Below are positions 6,650 through 14,002 of a DNA stretch of 17,302 nt, one piece after another. The DNA is taken from positions 1 through 17,302 of the forward strand of contig JAEYXQ010000165.1 in assembly GCA_023431205.1 (NCBI GenBank), in the 5' to 3' direction. Below the pieces are notes generated by a model. It saw only the letters and a program-made list of their open reading frames with translations. It did no database searches and was not told where the DNA came from. The stretch comes from Pseudomonadota bacterium. Lineage in GTDB: Bacteria; Pseudomonadota; Alphaproteobacteria; Rhizobiales; Devosiaceae. Position numbers and translations under genes: made by a program. The stretch's first letter is position 1; each line of letters begins with the position of its first letter.

Positions 6650-8511
6650 GCGCGTTCTGCGGTCTCCAGCTCGGCGCTCAGCGCCAGCCATTGTTCTTCG
6701 GTGTGTGCGAGATCGGCGCCAAACCGCGCCTTGTCCTTGCCGAGCGCAATCAGCCGCTCCGGTGCGCCGTTGTAGACCTTGGGGTCGGCCAGTTGGGCTT
6801 CGATCTTTTCGATTTCCACCTTCAAACGGCTGATCTTGGTTTCCGCGTCCTTAATGGAAGCCTTGATCGGCGCCAGTTCCTGGCGGCGGGCTGCCGCCTC
6901 CTGCTTGCTCAGCTTCCGCTCGCCCTTGCCGCCGCCGTTGCGGCCTTCCTTGGCCGAGGTGATGCTGCGCTGGTAGCCGTCGAGGTCCTCGTCAAGCTCC
7001 CGGATGGTGCCGCCCTCGGCGATCCACAGCGTGTCGCAGGTGGCCTCGATCAGGTGGCGATCGTGCGAGATGATCAGCACCGCCCCCTCGTACTCGTTGA
7101 GCGCATGCACCAGCGCATCGCGCGAATCGATGTCGAGGTGGTTGGTCGGCTCATCGAGGATCATCATCCCCGGCCCGTGGAAGGTGATCAGCCCCATCAG
7201 CAGGCGCGCCCGCTCGCCACCGGACAGGTTCTTGGCCTTGGTGTCCATGCGCGACGTGGTCAGCCCCATCTGGTTCAGCCGGCTCCGCCGCTTGGTCTCG
7301 TTGTCGGTCGGCATCAGCTCGGTGACGTGCTCGAGCGGCGTCCATTCCGGCTTCAGCTTATCCATCTGGTGCTGGGCGAAATGGGCGATGTCGAGCTTCT
7401 TGCCGATGCGCATGGTGCCGCCCATGGCGGGAATGTCGCCCGCAAGCAGCTTGGCGAAAGTCGACTTGCCGTTGCCGTTGACGCCCACCAGCGCAATCCG
7501 GTCCTCCGGATCGATCCGCATGGTGATGTTTCTCAGGATCGTCTTGTCGCCATAACCTGTGGAAACGCCATCGAGGGTAACCATCGGCGTCGGCATCTCG
7601 GCCTTGGGCTGCTGGAAGCGGAAAGGGGCGGCGTATTCGTCGAACATCGCCGCCGGCGGCTTCAGCTTCTCGATCATCTTGACGCGGGCCTGCGCCTGCT
7701 TGGCCTTGGTCGCCTTGGCCTTGAACCGGTCGACGAACTTCTGCAGGTGCGCGATCTGGTCCAGCGTCTTCTCGCGCGTCTTGTTGTTGAGCTCCATCTG
7801 CATGCGACGCGTCGCTTCGAACGTGTCGTAATTGCCCTTGTAGAAGGTGAGCTTGCGATGCTCGAGATGGACGATCGACGTCACCGCCTTGTTCAGGAGG
7901 TCACGGTCGTGGCTGATCATGAACACGGTGTAGGGGTAGGTCGCCAGGTATTTCTCGAGCCACAGCGTGCCTTCAAGGTCGAGATAGTTGGTCGGCTCGT
8001 CGAGCAGCAGCAGGTCGGGCTGGGAGAACAGCACCGCCGCCAGCGCCACGCGCATGCGCCAGCCGCCCGACAGCTCGCGTGTCGGGCCCATCTGCCGATC
8101 CTGTTCGAAGCCGAGGCCCTTGAGAATGGATGAGGCGCGCGCTTCCGCAGTGTGGGCGTCGATGTCGGCAAGGCGGGTATAGATTTCGCCGATCCTGTCC
8201 GGGTCGGTCGCCGTCTCCGCCTCGGCCATCAGCGCCGTGCGCTCCTTGTCGGCCGCCAGCACCACGTCGAGCACGGTTTCCTCGCCCGCCGGTGCTTCCT
8301 GCGCCACCGCGCCGATCCGCGCCTTCTTCACCAGCTCGATCTTGCCGGCGTCGGCGCTCAGGTATCCCTGGATCAGGTGGAACAGCGTGGTCTTGCCCGT
8401 GCCGTTCTTGCCCACGAACCCGGTCTTGGAGCCGGCCGGCAACACCAGCGAGGCATCCTCGAACAGCTCGCGGCCCTGAATGCGATAGGTGAGGTTCGAT
8501 ATCGTGAGCAT
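6646..8511 (-). CDS. ABC-F family ATPase
   Basis: Soluble twin-ATPase of the ABC-F class; characterised relatives bind the ribosomal E site and regulate translation or protect ribosomes from antibiotics. The 621-residue protein contains Walker A at 34-41 (GKNGTGKT), signature LSGGW at 147-151, Walker B DEPTNYLD at 171-178, then a charged inter-domain linker rich in K and R at about 230-300, Walker A at 343-351 (GVNGNGKST), signature LSGGE at 429-433 and DEPTNHLD at 453-460. Residues 535-621 form a predicted C-terminal coiled coil as in Uup/YheS-type members. No membrane helices are present. The ATG at 8511 starts MLTISNLTYRIQGRELF, the standard first strand. It leads an operon with the cupin gene. 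Whether it is closer to Uup, YheS or another subgroup needs phylogeny. Confidence 0.94.
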   Translation of the reverse strand: MLTISNLTYRIQGRELFEDASLVLPAGSKTGFVGKNGTGKTTLFHLIQGYLSADAGKIELVKKARIGAVAQEAPAGEETVLDVVLAADKERTALMAEAETATDPDRIGEIYTRLADIDAHTAEARASSILKGLGFEQDRQMGPTRELSGGWRMRVALAAVLFSQPDLLLLDEPTNYLDLEGTLWLEKYLATYPYTVFMISHDRDLLNKAVTSIVHLEHRKLTFYKGNYDTFEATRRMQMELNNKTREKTLDQIAHLQKFVDRFKAKATKAKQAQARVKMIEKLKPPAAMFDEYAAPFRFQQPKAEMPTPMVTLDGVSTGYGDKTILRNITMRIDPEDRIALVGVNGNGKSTFAKLLAGDIPAMGGTMRIGKKLDIAHFAQHQMDKLKPEWTPLEHVTELMPTDNETKRRSRLNQMGLTTSRMDTKAKNLSGGERARLLMGLITFHGPGMMILDEPTNHLDIDSRDALVHALNEYEGAVLIISHDRHLIEATCDTLWIAEGGTIRELDEDLDGYQRSITSAKEGRNGGGKGERKLSKQEAAARRQELAPIKASIKDAETKISRLKVEIEKIEAQLADPKVYNGAPERLIALGKDKARFGADLAHTEEQWLALSAELETAERA

Positions 8512-8594
8512 GGCAAGGCGATCTGCGGAAGGGGGCAGGGCGCGCGCATGGCGACAAAGCCGCGGCAGCACCCTGGCGGAAAACTGTTGGGTGC

Positions 8595-8623
8595 TGGATA
8601 GAGTTAAGCGGCTGCCATGGCAA
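8595..8623 (-). promoter_or_regulatory. Candidate promoter for ABC-F/cupin operon
   Basis: On the minus strand TTGCCA (8623-8618) and TATCCA (8600-8595) are separated by 17 bp, giving a predicted start near 8588 and a leader of about 77 nt before the ABC-F ATG. The -35 box overlaps the palindrome TGCCATGGCA (8613-8622), and CCGGCATGCCGG (8624-8635) lies immediately upstream. Confidence 0.5.
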
Positions 8624-8712
8624 CCGGCATGCCGGAATGGCTCGGGTCACCTGGCTGCATCCCTTGCGGTCGGCTGGCGTTGAAGGGCCATACCGAACCA
8701 AGGAGCCAGCCC

Positions 8713-9087
8713 ATGTCCCGTATCGCCATAACCTTGGCCGCTCTGCTCGCTTTTGCCCCCGCCGCGGCGGCGCAGCAGCAGCCCGCCGCCCTAGACGATC
8801 TCGATGCCGAGCGTGTCGACGCCCAGCAGGTGCGCATCGAGTTCGAATATGGCGGCAGCCCGTGCGAAACCGTCGGCACCGCAGAGCTCGGCGCAGTCAC
8901 CGAGGGCACCGCCGCCATCACCTTTCCCACCACGACCACCCAGGAAGTCTGCACCCAGCAGATCGCCGAACTGGACGTCGAGCAGATCGTCGCTCTCGAC
9001 GAAACCGTCACCGCAGTCGAGATCACCCTCCTGCGTCCCGACGGGACGGTGCTCGCCACCGGCACCGACAAGATCGAGCGCGACTGA
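8713..9087 (+). CDS. Small secreted protein of unknown function
   Basis: I do not recognise a family. The 124-residue product begins with a textbook signal peptide (MSRIAITLAALLAFAPAAAA, cleavage likely after A20), so the mature protein of about 104 residues should be periplasmic or secreted. It is acidic and rich in T, E and V, with two cysteines, C51 and C80, that could form one disulfide. Alternating hydrophobic stretches (VRIEFEYGG, AAITFP, AVEITLLRPDGTVL) suggest a small beta-sandwich. The start is well supported: AGGAG at 8701-8705 lies 7 nt before the ATG at 8713. Upstream ATGs at 8617 and 8637 lack such a site. A strong stem-loop follows 23 bp after the stop. It is probably a single-gene unit divergent from the ABC-F gene. 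Confidence 0.78.
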   Translation: MSRIAITLAALLAFAPAAAAQQQPAALDDLDAERVDAQQVRIEFEYGGSPCETVGTAELGAVTEGTAAITFPTTTTQEVCTQQIAELDVEQIVALDETVTAVEITLLRPDGTVLATGTDKIERD

Positions 9088-9109
9088 TCCTGCATGTTAG
9101 CCATGCCAT

Positions 9110-9137
9110 GGCACTACCCGGTTCACCGGGTGGTGCC
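9110..9137 (+). terminator. Strong stem-loop after the small secreted protein gene
   Basis: A 12-bp stem with one T.G pair (9110-9121 with 9126-9137) closes on a TTCA loop. It sits between the stop at 9087 and the ndk promoter. The following bases (GTCTTG) are only weakly T-rich, so this may be a poor intrinsic terminator or an RNA-stabilising hairpin. Confidence 0.5.
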
Positions 9138-9140
9138 GTC

Positions 9141-9169
9141 TTGCCTGTGGTCCCGTCTGCCGCTACAAG
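9141..9169 (+). promoter_or_regulatory. Candidate ndk promoter
   Basis: TTGCCT (9141-9146) and TACAAG (9164-9169) are spaced by 17 bp, with the start codon of ndk 41 bp downstream of the -10 box. A GAGGA ribosome site lies at 9194-9198. Box quality and position make this the best sigma70-like promoter in the window. Confidence 0.55.
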
Positions 9170-9209
9170 CGCGCCACCTTCCAGCCCGCAATCGAGGACA
9201 AAGACCGCC

Positions 9210-9632
9210 ATGGCGATCGAACGCACCTTCTCCATCATCAAGCCCGATGCCGTCCGCCGCAACCTGATCGGCAAGATCCTGACCAAGTTCGAGGAAGCCG
9301 GTCTGCGCCCGATCGCCCTGAAGAAGATCCACATGACCCGCGCCCAGGCCGAAGGCTTCTACGCGGTCCACAAGGAACGCCCCTTCTTCGGCGAACTGGT
9401 CGAGCAGATGATCGCCTCGCCGGTCGTGGTTCAGGTTCTCGAAGGCGAAAACGCCATCCTCAAGAACCGCGAAATCATGGGCGCCACAAACCCGGCCAAC
9501 GCCGCCGAAGGCACCATCCGCAAGGAATTTGCCCTCTCCGTCGGCGAGAACTCGGTCCACGGCTCCGACGCTCCGGAAACCGCTGCCGAGGAAATCCGCT
9601 TCTTCTTCAACGACGACGAACTCGTCGGCTGA
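9210..9632 (+). CDS. ndk: Nucleoside diphosphate kinase
   Basis: Cytosolic enzyme that transfers the gamma-phosphate of ATP to nucleoside diphosphates, balancing NTP and dNTP pools. The 140-residue product is full length and highly conserved: ERTFSIIKPDAVRRNLIG at the N-terminus, the Kpn loop region, NREIMGATNPANA at about 86-98, and NSVHGSDAPETA at 114-125 with the phosphorylated catalytic histidine at H117, exactly the usual number. K11, which contacts phosphate, is present. The ATG at 9210 follows a GAGGA site by 11 nt. Its stop overlaps the start of the tautomerase gene (TGATG at 9630-9634), so both are probably made from one transcript ending at the terminator at 9858-9884. Confidence 0.98.
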   Translation: MAIERTFSIIKPDAVRRNLIGKILTKFEEAGLRPIALKKIHMTRAQAEGFYAVHKERPFFGELVEQMIASPVVVQVLEGENAILKNREIMGATNPANAAEGTIRKEFALSVGENSVHGSDAPETAAEEIRFFFNDDELVG

Positions 9633-9835
9633 TGCCTTACGTCAACGTCCGCATCATCGAAGGCGCCACTACCCAGCAAAAGGCTGAGGTGATCGCTGGC
9701 ATTACGGACGTGATGGTCAGGGTTCTCGGCAAGAACCCCGAGACCACGCACGTCGTCATCGACGAAGTGCCGTTGGAAAACTGGGGCCACAAGGGCAAGT
9801 CCGTCGCCGAACTGCGCCAGCAGCCCAAGGACTGA
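9632..9835 (+). CDS. 4-oxalocrotonate tautomerase family protein
   Basis: Small enzyme of the tautomerase superfamily, 67 residues, that after removal of the initiator methionine exposes the catalytic Pro1 (MPYVNVRIIEG). It has the single beta-alpha-beta unit of 4-OT-like proteins that assemble as hexamers or dimers. The segment T-T-H-V-V-I-D-E-V-P-L-E-N-W is typical and includes a tryptophan at the position often lining the active site. The usual Arg11 position has no clear arginine (residue after Pro is Y, with R at position 7), so the exact substrate is unclear; it is unlikely to be a dedicated aromatic-catabolic enzyme because no such pathway genes are nearby. It is coupled to ndk by a one-base overlap, and a strong terminator follows. 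Confidence 0.9.
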   Translation: MPYVNVRIIEGATTQQKAEVIAGITDVMVRVLGKNPETTHVVIDEVPLENWGHKGKSVAELRQQPKD

Positions 9836-9857
9836 CACCTTTCGCCTCTACACGATC

Positions 9858-9884
9858 GAGGCCGCCCGCTGGGCGGCCTTTTGC
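9858..9884 (+). terminator. Intrinsic terminator after ndk-tautomerase
   Basis: A perfect 8-bp GC stem (9860-9867 with 9871-9878) with the 3-nt loop GCT is followed directly by a T run (9879-9882) and further T-rich sequence. This is the clearest rho-independent terminator in the window. Confidence 0.88.
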
Positions 9885-9967
9885 TTTCTTCGGCGCTGGC
9901 TGCGCCGTCCGGGCGCAACTCCGCCCTTTCTCATTCATTCCGCACACGACAAACTCGTCCGCGGCTA

Positions 9968-9991
9968 TGGCGCCAGTGATTGGCGGCGCCA
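9968..9991. promoter_or_regulatory. Paired palindromes before the DEAD-box gene
   Basis: TGGCGCCA (9968-9975) and TGGCG-G-CGCCA (9981-9991) are both perfect palindromes, separated by 5 bp, and end 12 bp before the helicase ATG. They could be a repeated operator or RNA hairpins that control ribosome access. Confidence 0.35.
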
Positions 9992-10003
9992 GAAAGATTG
10001 TTC

Positions 10004-11977
10004 ATGTCCCTTCCGGAAACCATCCTCCCGCCTATCGCCCGTGCTCTCGCGACCAAGGGCTACCAGTCCCTCACGCCGGTTCAGTCGGCGATCATCGAGG
10101 ACGAGGCCGCCGGCCGCGATCTGCTCGTGTCGGCCCAGACCGGCTCCGGCAAGACCGTTGCCTTCGGCATGGCCATCGCTCCGACGCTGCTGGCCGGCGC
10201 CGAAAGCTTCGACGCCCCATCCGCCCCATTGGCCCTGATCATCGCGCCGACCCGTGAACTCGCGCTCCAGGTCCAGCGCGAACTCGACTGGCTCTATGCC
10301 GAAGCCGGCGCCCGCACGGCCTCGGCCGTCGGCGGCATGGATGCCCGCACCGAGCGCCGTGCCCTCGAACGGGGCGCCCACATCGTCGTCGGCACGCCCG
10401 GGCGCCTCCGCGACCACATCACCCGCGGCGCCCTCGACATGTCGGCGCTCCGCGCCGTCGTGCTCGACGAAGCCGATGAGATGCTTGACCTCGGCTTCCG
10501 CGAGGACCTCGAGTTCATCCTGGCCGCCGCGCCGGAAGACCGCCGTACCCTGCTGTTTTCGGCCACTGTCCCGCGCCCCATCGCTCAACTGGCCAAGACC
10601 TTCCAGCGCAATGCCCTGCGCGTCGCCGCCACCAGCAGCGAGGAGCAGCACGCCGATATCGACTACAAGCTGATGCTCGTGCCCGCGGCCGAGCGCGAGA
10701 ACGCCATCATCAACACCCTGTTGTGGTTCGAGGCGGTCAACACCATCGTCTTCGCCTCCACCCGCGAGGGCGTGAAGCACCTGTCGGCGCGCCTGCATAA
10801 CCGCGGCTTCAACGTCGTCACCCTCTCCGGTGAACTGACCCAGTCCGAGCGCACCAATGCGCTGCAGGCCATGCGCGACGGCCGCGCCCGCATCTGTGTT
10901 GCCACCGACGTCGCTGCCCGCGGCATCGACCTGCCCAACCTCGATCTCGTCATTCACGCCGATTTGCCGACCAACCCCGATACGCTGCTGCATCGCTCCG
11001 GCCGCACCGGCCGGGCCGGGCGCAAGGGCACCTGCGTGATCCTGGCGCCGCTGCACCGCCGCCCCGTCGCCCAGCGCATCCTCAAGGCCGCCAAGCTCGA
11101 GGTCGAGCTGATGCAGCCGCCCACCGCCGTGGAGATCGAGGCCCGCTATCGCGAAGCCATCCTTTCCGCCGACACCCTCGTTGCACCCACCGAGGACGAA
11201 GCCGAACTCGTCACCCAACTGCTCGAGCGCCACAGCCCCGAGGCCGTTGCCGCTGCCTATCTGCGCCAGCAGCTCGCCGCCCGCCCGGTGCCTGAAGATG
11301 TGACCCCCAACGCCGTCCTGCCGCCGCCCGGCGACCGTGACCCGCGCACCCGCGAGCGCTTCGAGGGTGGCACCTGGTTCAAGGTGACGCTCGGCCGCAA
11401 GCAGCGCGCCGAACCCCGCTGGGTGCTGCCCATGCTGTGCAAGGCCGGCAACGTCACCAAGGGCGCCATCGGCTCCATCCGCATCTTCGACACCGAGACC
11501 CTGTTCGAGATAGCCGCAGACAAGGCCGATAGCTTCATGCGCGCCGTCGAGCGCAACGGCACCGGCGAGCGCGGCGTCAACATCCTGCCTGTCGACGCCC
11601 CTGGCGAGGCCCAGCTCCGCCAGTCCCGCCAACGGCCCCCGGCCAAGCGCCGGGAAGAGGCCTATGATCCGGCTGCCGCCCCCTCACGCGAACGTCCCGC
11701 CCGCAAGCCGCGGGACGGCGGGTACGATCCGGCCGCGTCCACGGCCGAACGCCCGCCCCGCAAGCCCCGCTTCGGCTCCGGCGACCTTGATGCCACCGAC
11801 TTCGCCCCGGCCTTGGATGACGCCCCTCCGGCGCCCAAGCCGCGCAAGCCCACCAAGCAGCCGGTGAACAAGGACAAGGGCAAGCCGAAATGGTCCAAGC
11901 CCGCCGCAGCGACCGAAAACCGCGCGCCGAAAAAGGCCAAGCCCAAGGATCACAAGAAGCGCCGCGCCGCCGAGTGA
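10004..11977 (+). CDS. DEAD-box ATP-dependent RNA helicase with DbpA-type RNA-binding domain
   Basis: RNA helicase of 657 residues that probably remodels rRNA or mRNA structure. The helicase core is complete: Q motif near 22-27, motif I AQTGSGKT at 44-51, PTRELALQV, TPGR, DEAD at 155-158, SAT, IVFAST, VATDVAARGID and HRSGRTGRAG from 330. From about 455 to 528 comes TWFKVTLGRK through SIRIFDTETLFEIAA, a DbpA/CsdA C-terminal RNA-binding domain. The last 115 residues are a low-complexity tail rich in R, K, P and A, usual for alphaproteobacterial members and likely RNA-binding. The ATG at 10004 is preferred to TTG at 9980 because MSLPETILPPIARAL starts the Q-motif helix and the upstream palindromes then stay outside the gene. 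The closest relatives are DeaD/CsdA and DbpA; I do not choose between them. The stop lies 3 bp from a convergent gene. Confidence 0.94.
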   Translation: MSLPETILPPIARALATKGYQSLTPVQSAIIEDEAAGRDLLVSAQTGSGKTVAFGMAIAPTLLAGAESFDAPSAPLALIIAPTRELALQVQRELDWLYAEAGARTASAVGGMDARTERRALERGAHIVVGTPGRLRDHITRGALDMSALRAVVLDEADEMLDLGFREDLEFILAAAPEDRRTLLFSATVPRPIAQLAKTFQRNALRVAATSSEEQHADIDYKLMLVPAAERENAIINTLLWFEAVNTIVFASTREGVKHLSARLHNRGFNVVTLSGELTQSERTNALQAMRDGRARICVATDVAARGIDLPNLDLVIHADLPTNPDTLLHRSGRTGRAGRKGTCVILAPLHRRPVAQRILKAAKLEVELMQPPTAVEIEARYREAILSADTLVAPTEDEAELVTQLLERHSPEAVAAAYLRQQLAARPVPEDVTPNAVLPPPGDRDPRTRERFEGGTWFKVTLGRKQRAEPRWVLPMLCKAGNVTKGAIGSIRIFDTETLFEIAADKADSFMRAVERNGTGERGVNILPVDAPGEAQLRQSRQRPPAKRREEAYDPAAAPSRERPARKPRDGGYDPAASTAERPPRKPRFGSGDLDATDFAPALDDAPPAPKPRKPTKQPVNKDKGKPKWSKPAAATENRAPKKAKPKDHKKRRAAE

Positions 11978-11980
11978 CCC

Positions 11981-13195
11981 TCAGGCCGGCGCCGGCTTCA
12001 GCCCGCCCAGCCTGCCGACATTGCCCGCCGCCAGGATCGCTGCCCCGAGCACCGACACGGCGGCGGCAACGATCAGCGCGAACCGATAGTCCCCGCCGCT
12101 CGCCAGCACCCCGAAGGCTGCCGCACCCAGCAGGTTGGCGGCGATCGCCACCACGTCCATCAGCGACGTCGACAGCCCCACCCGGCCTTTGATCGCATCC
12201 TGCACATAGGAGATGTTGACGCTCATCAGCGCTGCCGTGGCGAGCCCGTTGAGCGCCAGCAGCCAGAACAGCCCCGGCACGTCGCTGAGCTGGCTCGACA
12301 GCCCGATGAACAGGGCCATCACCAGCCCGGCGCCGGTCAGCACCGTTTCCTTGGTCACCCGCGTCGTCAGCCAGGCCAGCAGCAGCATGAACGGCGCCTC
12401 GGTGGCCGCCGTGATCCCGGCATAGAGCCCCACATCGGTTACCGTGCCGCCGAGGTCGCTGACGATGAACAGCGGCATCGCCGTCGTCATCAGCCGCGTC
12501 GCCCCGGTCATCACGATCAGCCCGGCGAGTCCCGCCAGCGTTCCCGGCCGCAGCTCGAACGCCGACAGCAGCGATGCCCCCTCGGCCCGCACCGGCGCCG
12601 GCATCTGCACGGCCGTCGTGGGGTCCGCGATCAACAGGGCGAACACCGCCGCCACGCCCGCATAGGCGATGGCCGACGCCAGGAACACGTTGAAGATGCT
12701 GAACTCCGCCGCCACCCAACCCGCCACCGGCGGCACCACGATCCAGGCCAGCGTGAACACGGTACGCAGCACCTGGACCATGAAATCGGCCCGCTCCGGC
12801 CGGTGCTTGAGATAGTACACCCGCACATAGCCGAAGCTCTGCCCGTAGCTCGCCCCGGCAAACGGCATGATCAGCCCGATGGCGATGGTGAAGCTCGCCT
12901 GTGTCGGCCAGAGATAGATTAGTCCGTGCGCGAGTATGCCGGTGAGTGCCGTCAGCAGCACCAGCAGCCGGCGGTCCGGCAGCTTGTCGGAAAGATAACC
13001 CAGCCCCAGCGATACGAACGTGCCGAGGATCGCCCCCACGCTCATCACCGTGGCGAAGAAGCCCGGCGACATGCCCAGCGTCTCCACCCCCACCAGCGAG
13101 GCATAAGGCAGGGTGGCCGCGTAGGTGACGCCCGAAAAGAACATGTTGGCGCCCAGCAGCGTCGCCACCGGCATCCGTGATTCGTTCGCCACCAC
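11981..13195 (-). CDS. MFS transporter, sugar-efflux (SetA/B)-like
   Basis: Twelve-helix major facilitator of 404 residues in the inner membrane. A motif A variant GYLSDKLPDRR at 66-76 links helices 2 and 3. The segment at about 329-345 (SYVQDAIKGRVGLSTSL) resembles the SetA/SetB sugar-efflux group, where a Q-D-x-x-x-G-R-x-G motif is seen; the substrate is otherwise unknown. It starts with GTG: GGAG about 5 nt upstream supports GTG at 13195 (or the adjacent GTG at 13192), and no suitable ATG precedes residue 8. It lies 59 bp downstream of marR on the same strand, so it is probably co-transcribed with the regulator. An inverted repeat (13220-13259) occupies the gap. The 3' end is 3 bp from the convergent helicase gene and contains a 12-bp GC palindrome (11985-11996). 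Confidence 0.87.
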   Translation of the reverse strand: MVANESRMPVATLLGANMFFSGVTYAATLPYASLVGVETLGMSPGFFATVMSVGAILGTFVSLGLGYLSDKLPDRRLLVLLTALTGILAHGLIYLWPTQASFTIAIGLIMPFAGASYGQSFGYVRVYYLKHRPERADFMVQVLRTVFTLAWIVVPPVAGWVAAEFSIFNVFLASAIAYAGVAAVFALLIADPTTAVQMPAPVRAEGASLLSAFELRPGTLAGLAGLIVMTGATRLMTTAMPLFIVSDLGGTVTDVGLYAGITAATEAPFMLLLAWLTTRVTKETVLTGAGLVMALFIGLSSQLSDVPGLFWLLALNGLATAALMSVNISYVQDAIKGRVGLSTSLMDVVAIAANLLGAAAFGVLASGGDYRFALIVAAAVSVLGAAILAAGNVGRLGGLKPAPA

Positions 13196-13219
13196 CTGGT
13201 CTCCAAAGGGGTGGTGAGA

Positions 13220-13259
13220 CCTAGCGCGGGTGGGTCGGGCTGTCTATCGCCGCGCTAGG
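13220..13259 (-). promoter_or_regulatory. 10-bp perfect inverted repeat between marR and the MFS gene
   Basis: CCTAGCGCGG (13220-13229) and CCGCGCTAGG (13250-13259) are exact reverse complements separated by 20 bp. The marR stop codon (13257-13255) lies inside the promoter-proximal arm. No T run follows in the marR direction, so attenuation, mRNA stabilisation or an operator is more likely than a plain terminator. Confidence 0.5.
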
Positions 13260-13869
13260 CGCTTTCCGCCGCGCGTCCGGCCGCCTCGATCTCCACCGCC
13301 AGCGCTGCGATCTCGCTGCCGAACCGCTCCGAGCCCACCTCGAAATTTTCCGACCAGCGCCCGAACCGCTCGAGCAGCGACACGAATGCGTCCACGTCCT
13401 CCTTGGGCCAGTCGCCGAGGAATCCGCCCATGATCAGGTATTTGTAGGCCCGCACCGCGTCGACCACGCCTTTGCCGCGTTCGGTGAGCACCACGATCGC
13501 CCGCCGTCCGTCGGCCTGGCTGACCGCCCTGCGCGCAAAGCCATGGTCCACCATCTCGCTGACCAGGCGGCTGGCGCGCGAAGGGTCGATCGCCAGCCGC
13601 TCCGCCACCGTGGCCACCATGGTCTCGCCAGCCGCGGCCCCGAACTCGTGGGTCGGCCCGTCGATCGCCACCAGCACGTCGTACTGCCCCAGGTCGAGCC
13701 CGATCTTGAGTTCCACCAGCGCCCGCTGCCCGAGTTCGCGCTTCATCGCCCGCCGTCGCCAGTTCTGCAGCAGCGCGTCGATCCGCATCACCGCATCCGC
13801 GGTGTGCTCGTCCACGCCGGCGCGCCGCAGCACTCCGGAAATCTCGCTCGCGTCTGTGGCCTTCGGCAT
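13255..13869 (-). CDS. MarR family transcriptional regulator
   Basis: Winged-helix regulator of 204 residues, probably a dimeric repressor released by a small ligand. The DNA-binding region spans about 60-145: the helix-turn-helix TMVATVAERLAIDPSRASRLV with the recognition helix near 95-110, and the wing RAVSQADGRRAIVVLTERG at 114-132, where D-G-R-R and the L-T-x-x-G end are classic MarR features. N- and C-terminal helices, which dimerise, are longer than in the minimal 140-residue family. The ATG at 13869 is preferred over TTG at 13902 because the longer start would run to within one base of the palindrome at 13904-13922. It is divergent from a DHA2 efflux gene and precedes a second MFS gene, so control of both is likely. 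Confidence 0.93.
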   Translation of the reverse strand: MPKATDASEISGVLRRAGVDEHTADAVMRIDALLQNWRRRAMKRELGQRALVELKIGLDLGQYDVLVAIDGPTHEFGAAAGETMVATVAERLAIDPSRASRLVSEMVDHGFARRAVSQADGRRAIVVLTERGKGVVDAVRAYKYLIMGGFLGDWPKEDVDAFVSLLERFGRWSENFEVGSERFGSEIAALAVEIEAAGRAAESA

Positions 13870-13903
13870 TCTGGTTCCCGCCGCTTTCCGTGCATCCGGC
13901 AAT

Positions 13904-13941
13904 TACATGCTATTGACATGTATATGCGTCAGGCAGATGTA
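13904..13941 (+). promoter_or_regulatory. Probable MarR operator overlapping the DHA2 promoter
   Basis: The perfect dyad TACATG-N7-CATGTA (13904-13922) lies between the two divergent genes and includes a consensus TTGACA (13913-13918). A weak -10 (GATGTA at 13936-13941) lies 17 bp further on. Binding there would block transcription of the efflux gene and, being 35 bp before the marR ATG, of marR itself. Binding by this MarR protein is inferred. Confidence 0.65.
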
Positions 13942-14002
13942 TGCCCATCAACCGCTTCACGCAAGTGGACAGCACGTCGCGCCGAGTCCCGGAGGTCCAT
14001 CC

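Noticed and set aside
8512..8712. Short leader peptide before the ABC-F gene of the attenuation type
   Set aside because: The only ATG frame seen in the leader (near 8550 on the minus strand) runs on into the ABC-F gene out of frame without an early stop or ribosome site.
9965..11632. Open frame of 555 codons on the minus strand opposite the helicase gene
   Set aside because: It is antisense to a gene with every DEAD-box motif, and its product is a biased G/A/D/E-rich sequence with no recognisable domain, as expected from GC-rich codon use on the other strand.
11985..11996. 12-bp palindrome GCCGGCGCCGGC at the convergent helicase/MFS ends as a bidirectional terminator
   Set aside because: It is inside the MFS coding sequence, has no loop-length spacer and no T run on either side; it is probably just a GC-rich coding coincidence.
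13472..14002. N-terminal extension of the DHA2 transporter by 177 residues
   Set aside because: This stretch is the antisense shadow of marR plus the operator region; GGAGG before ATG 14003 marks the true start.
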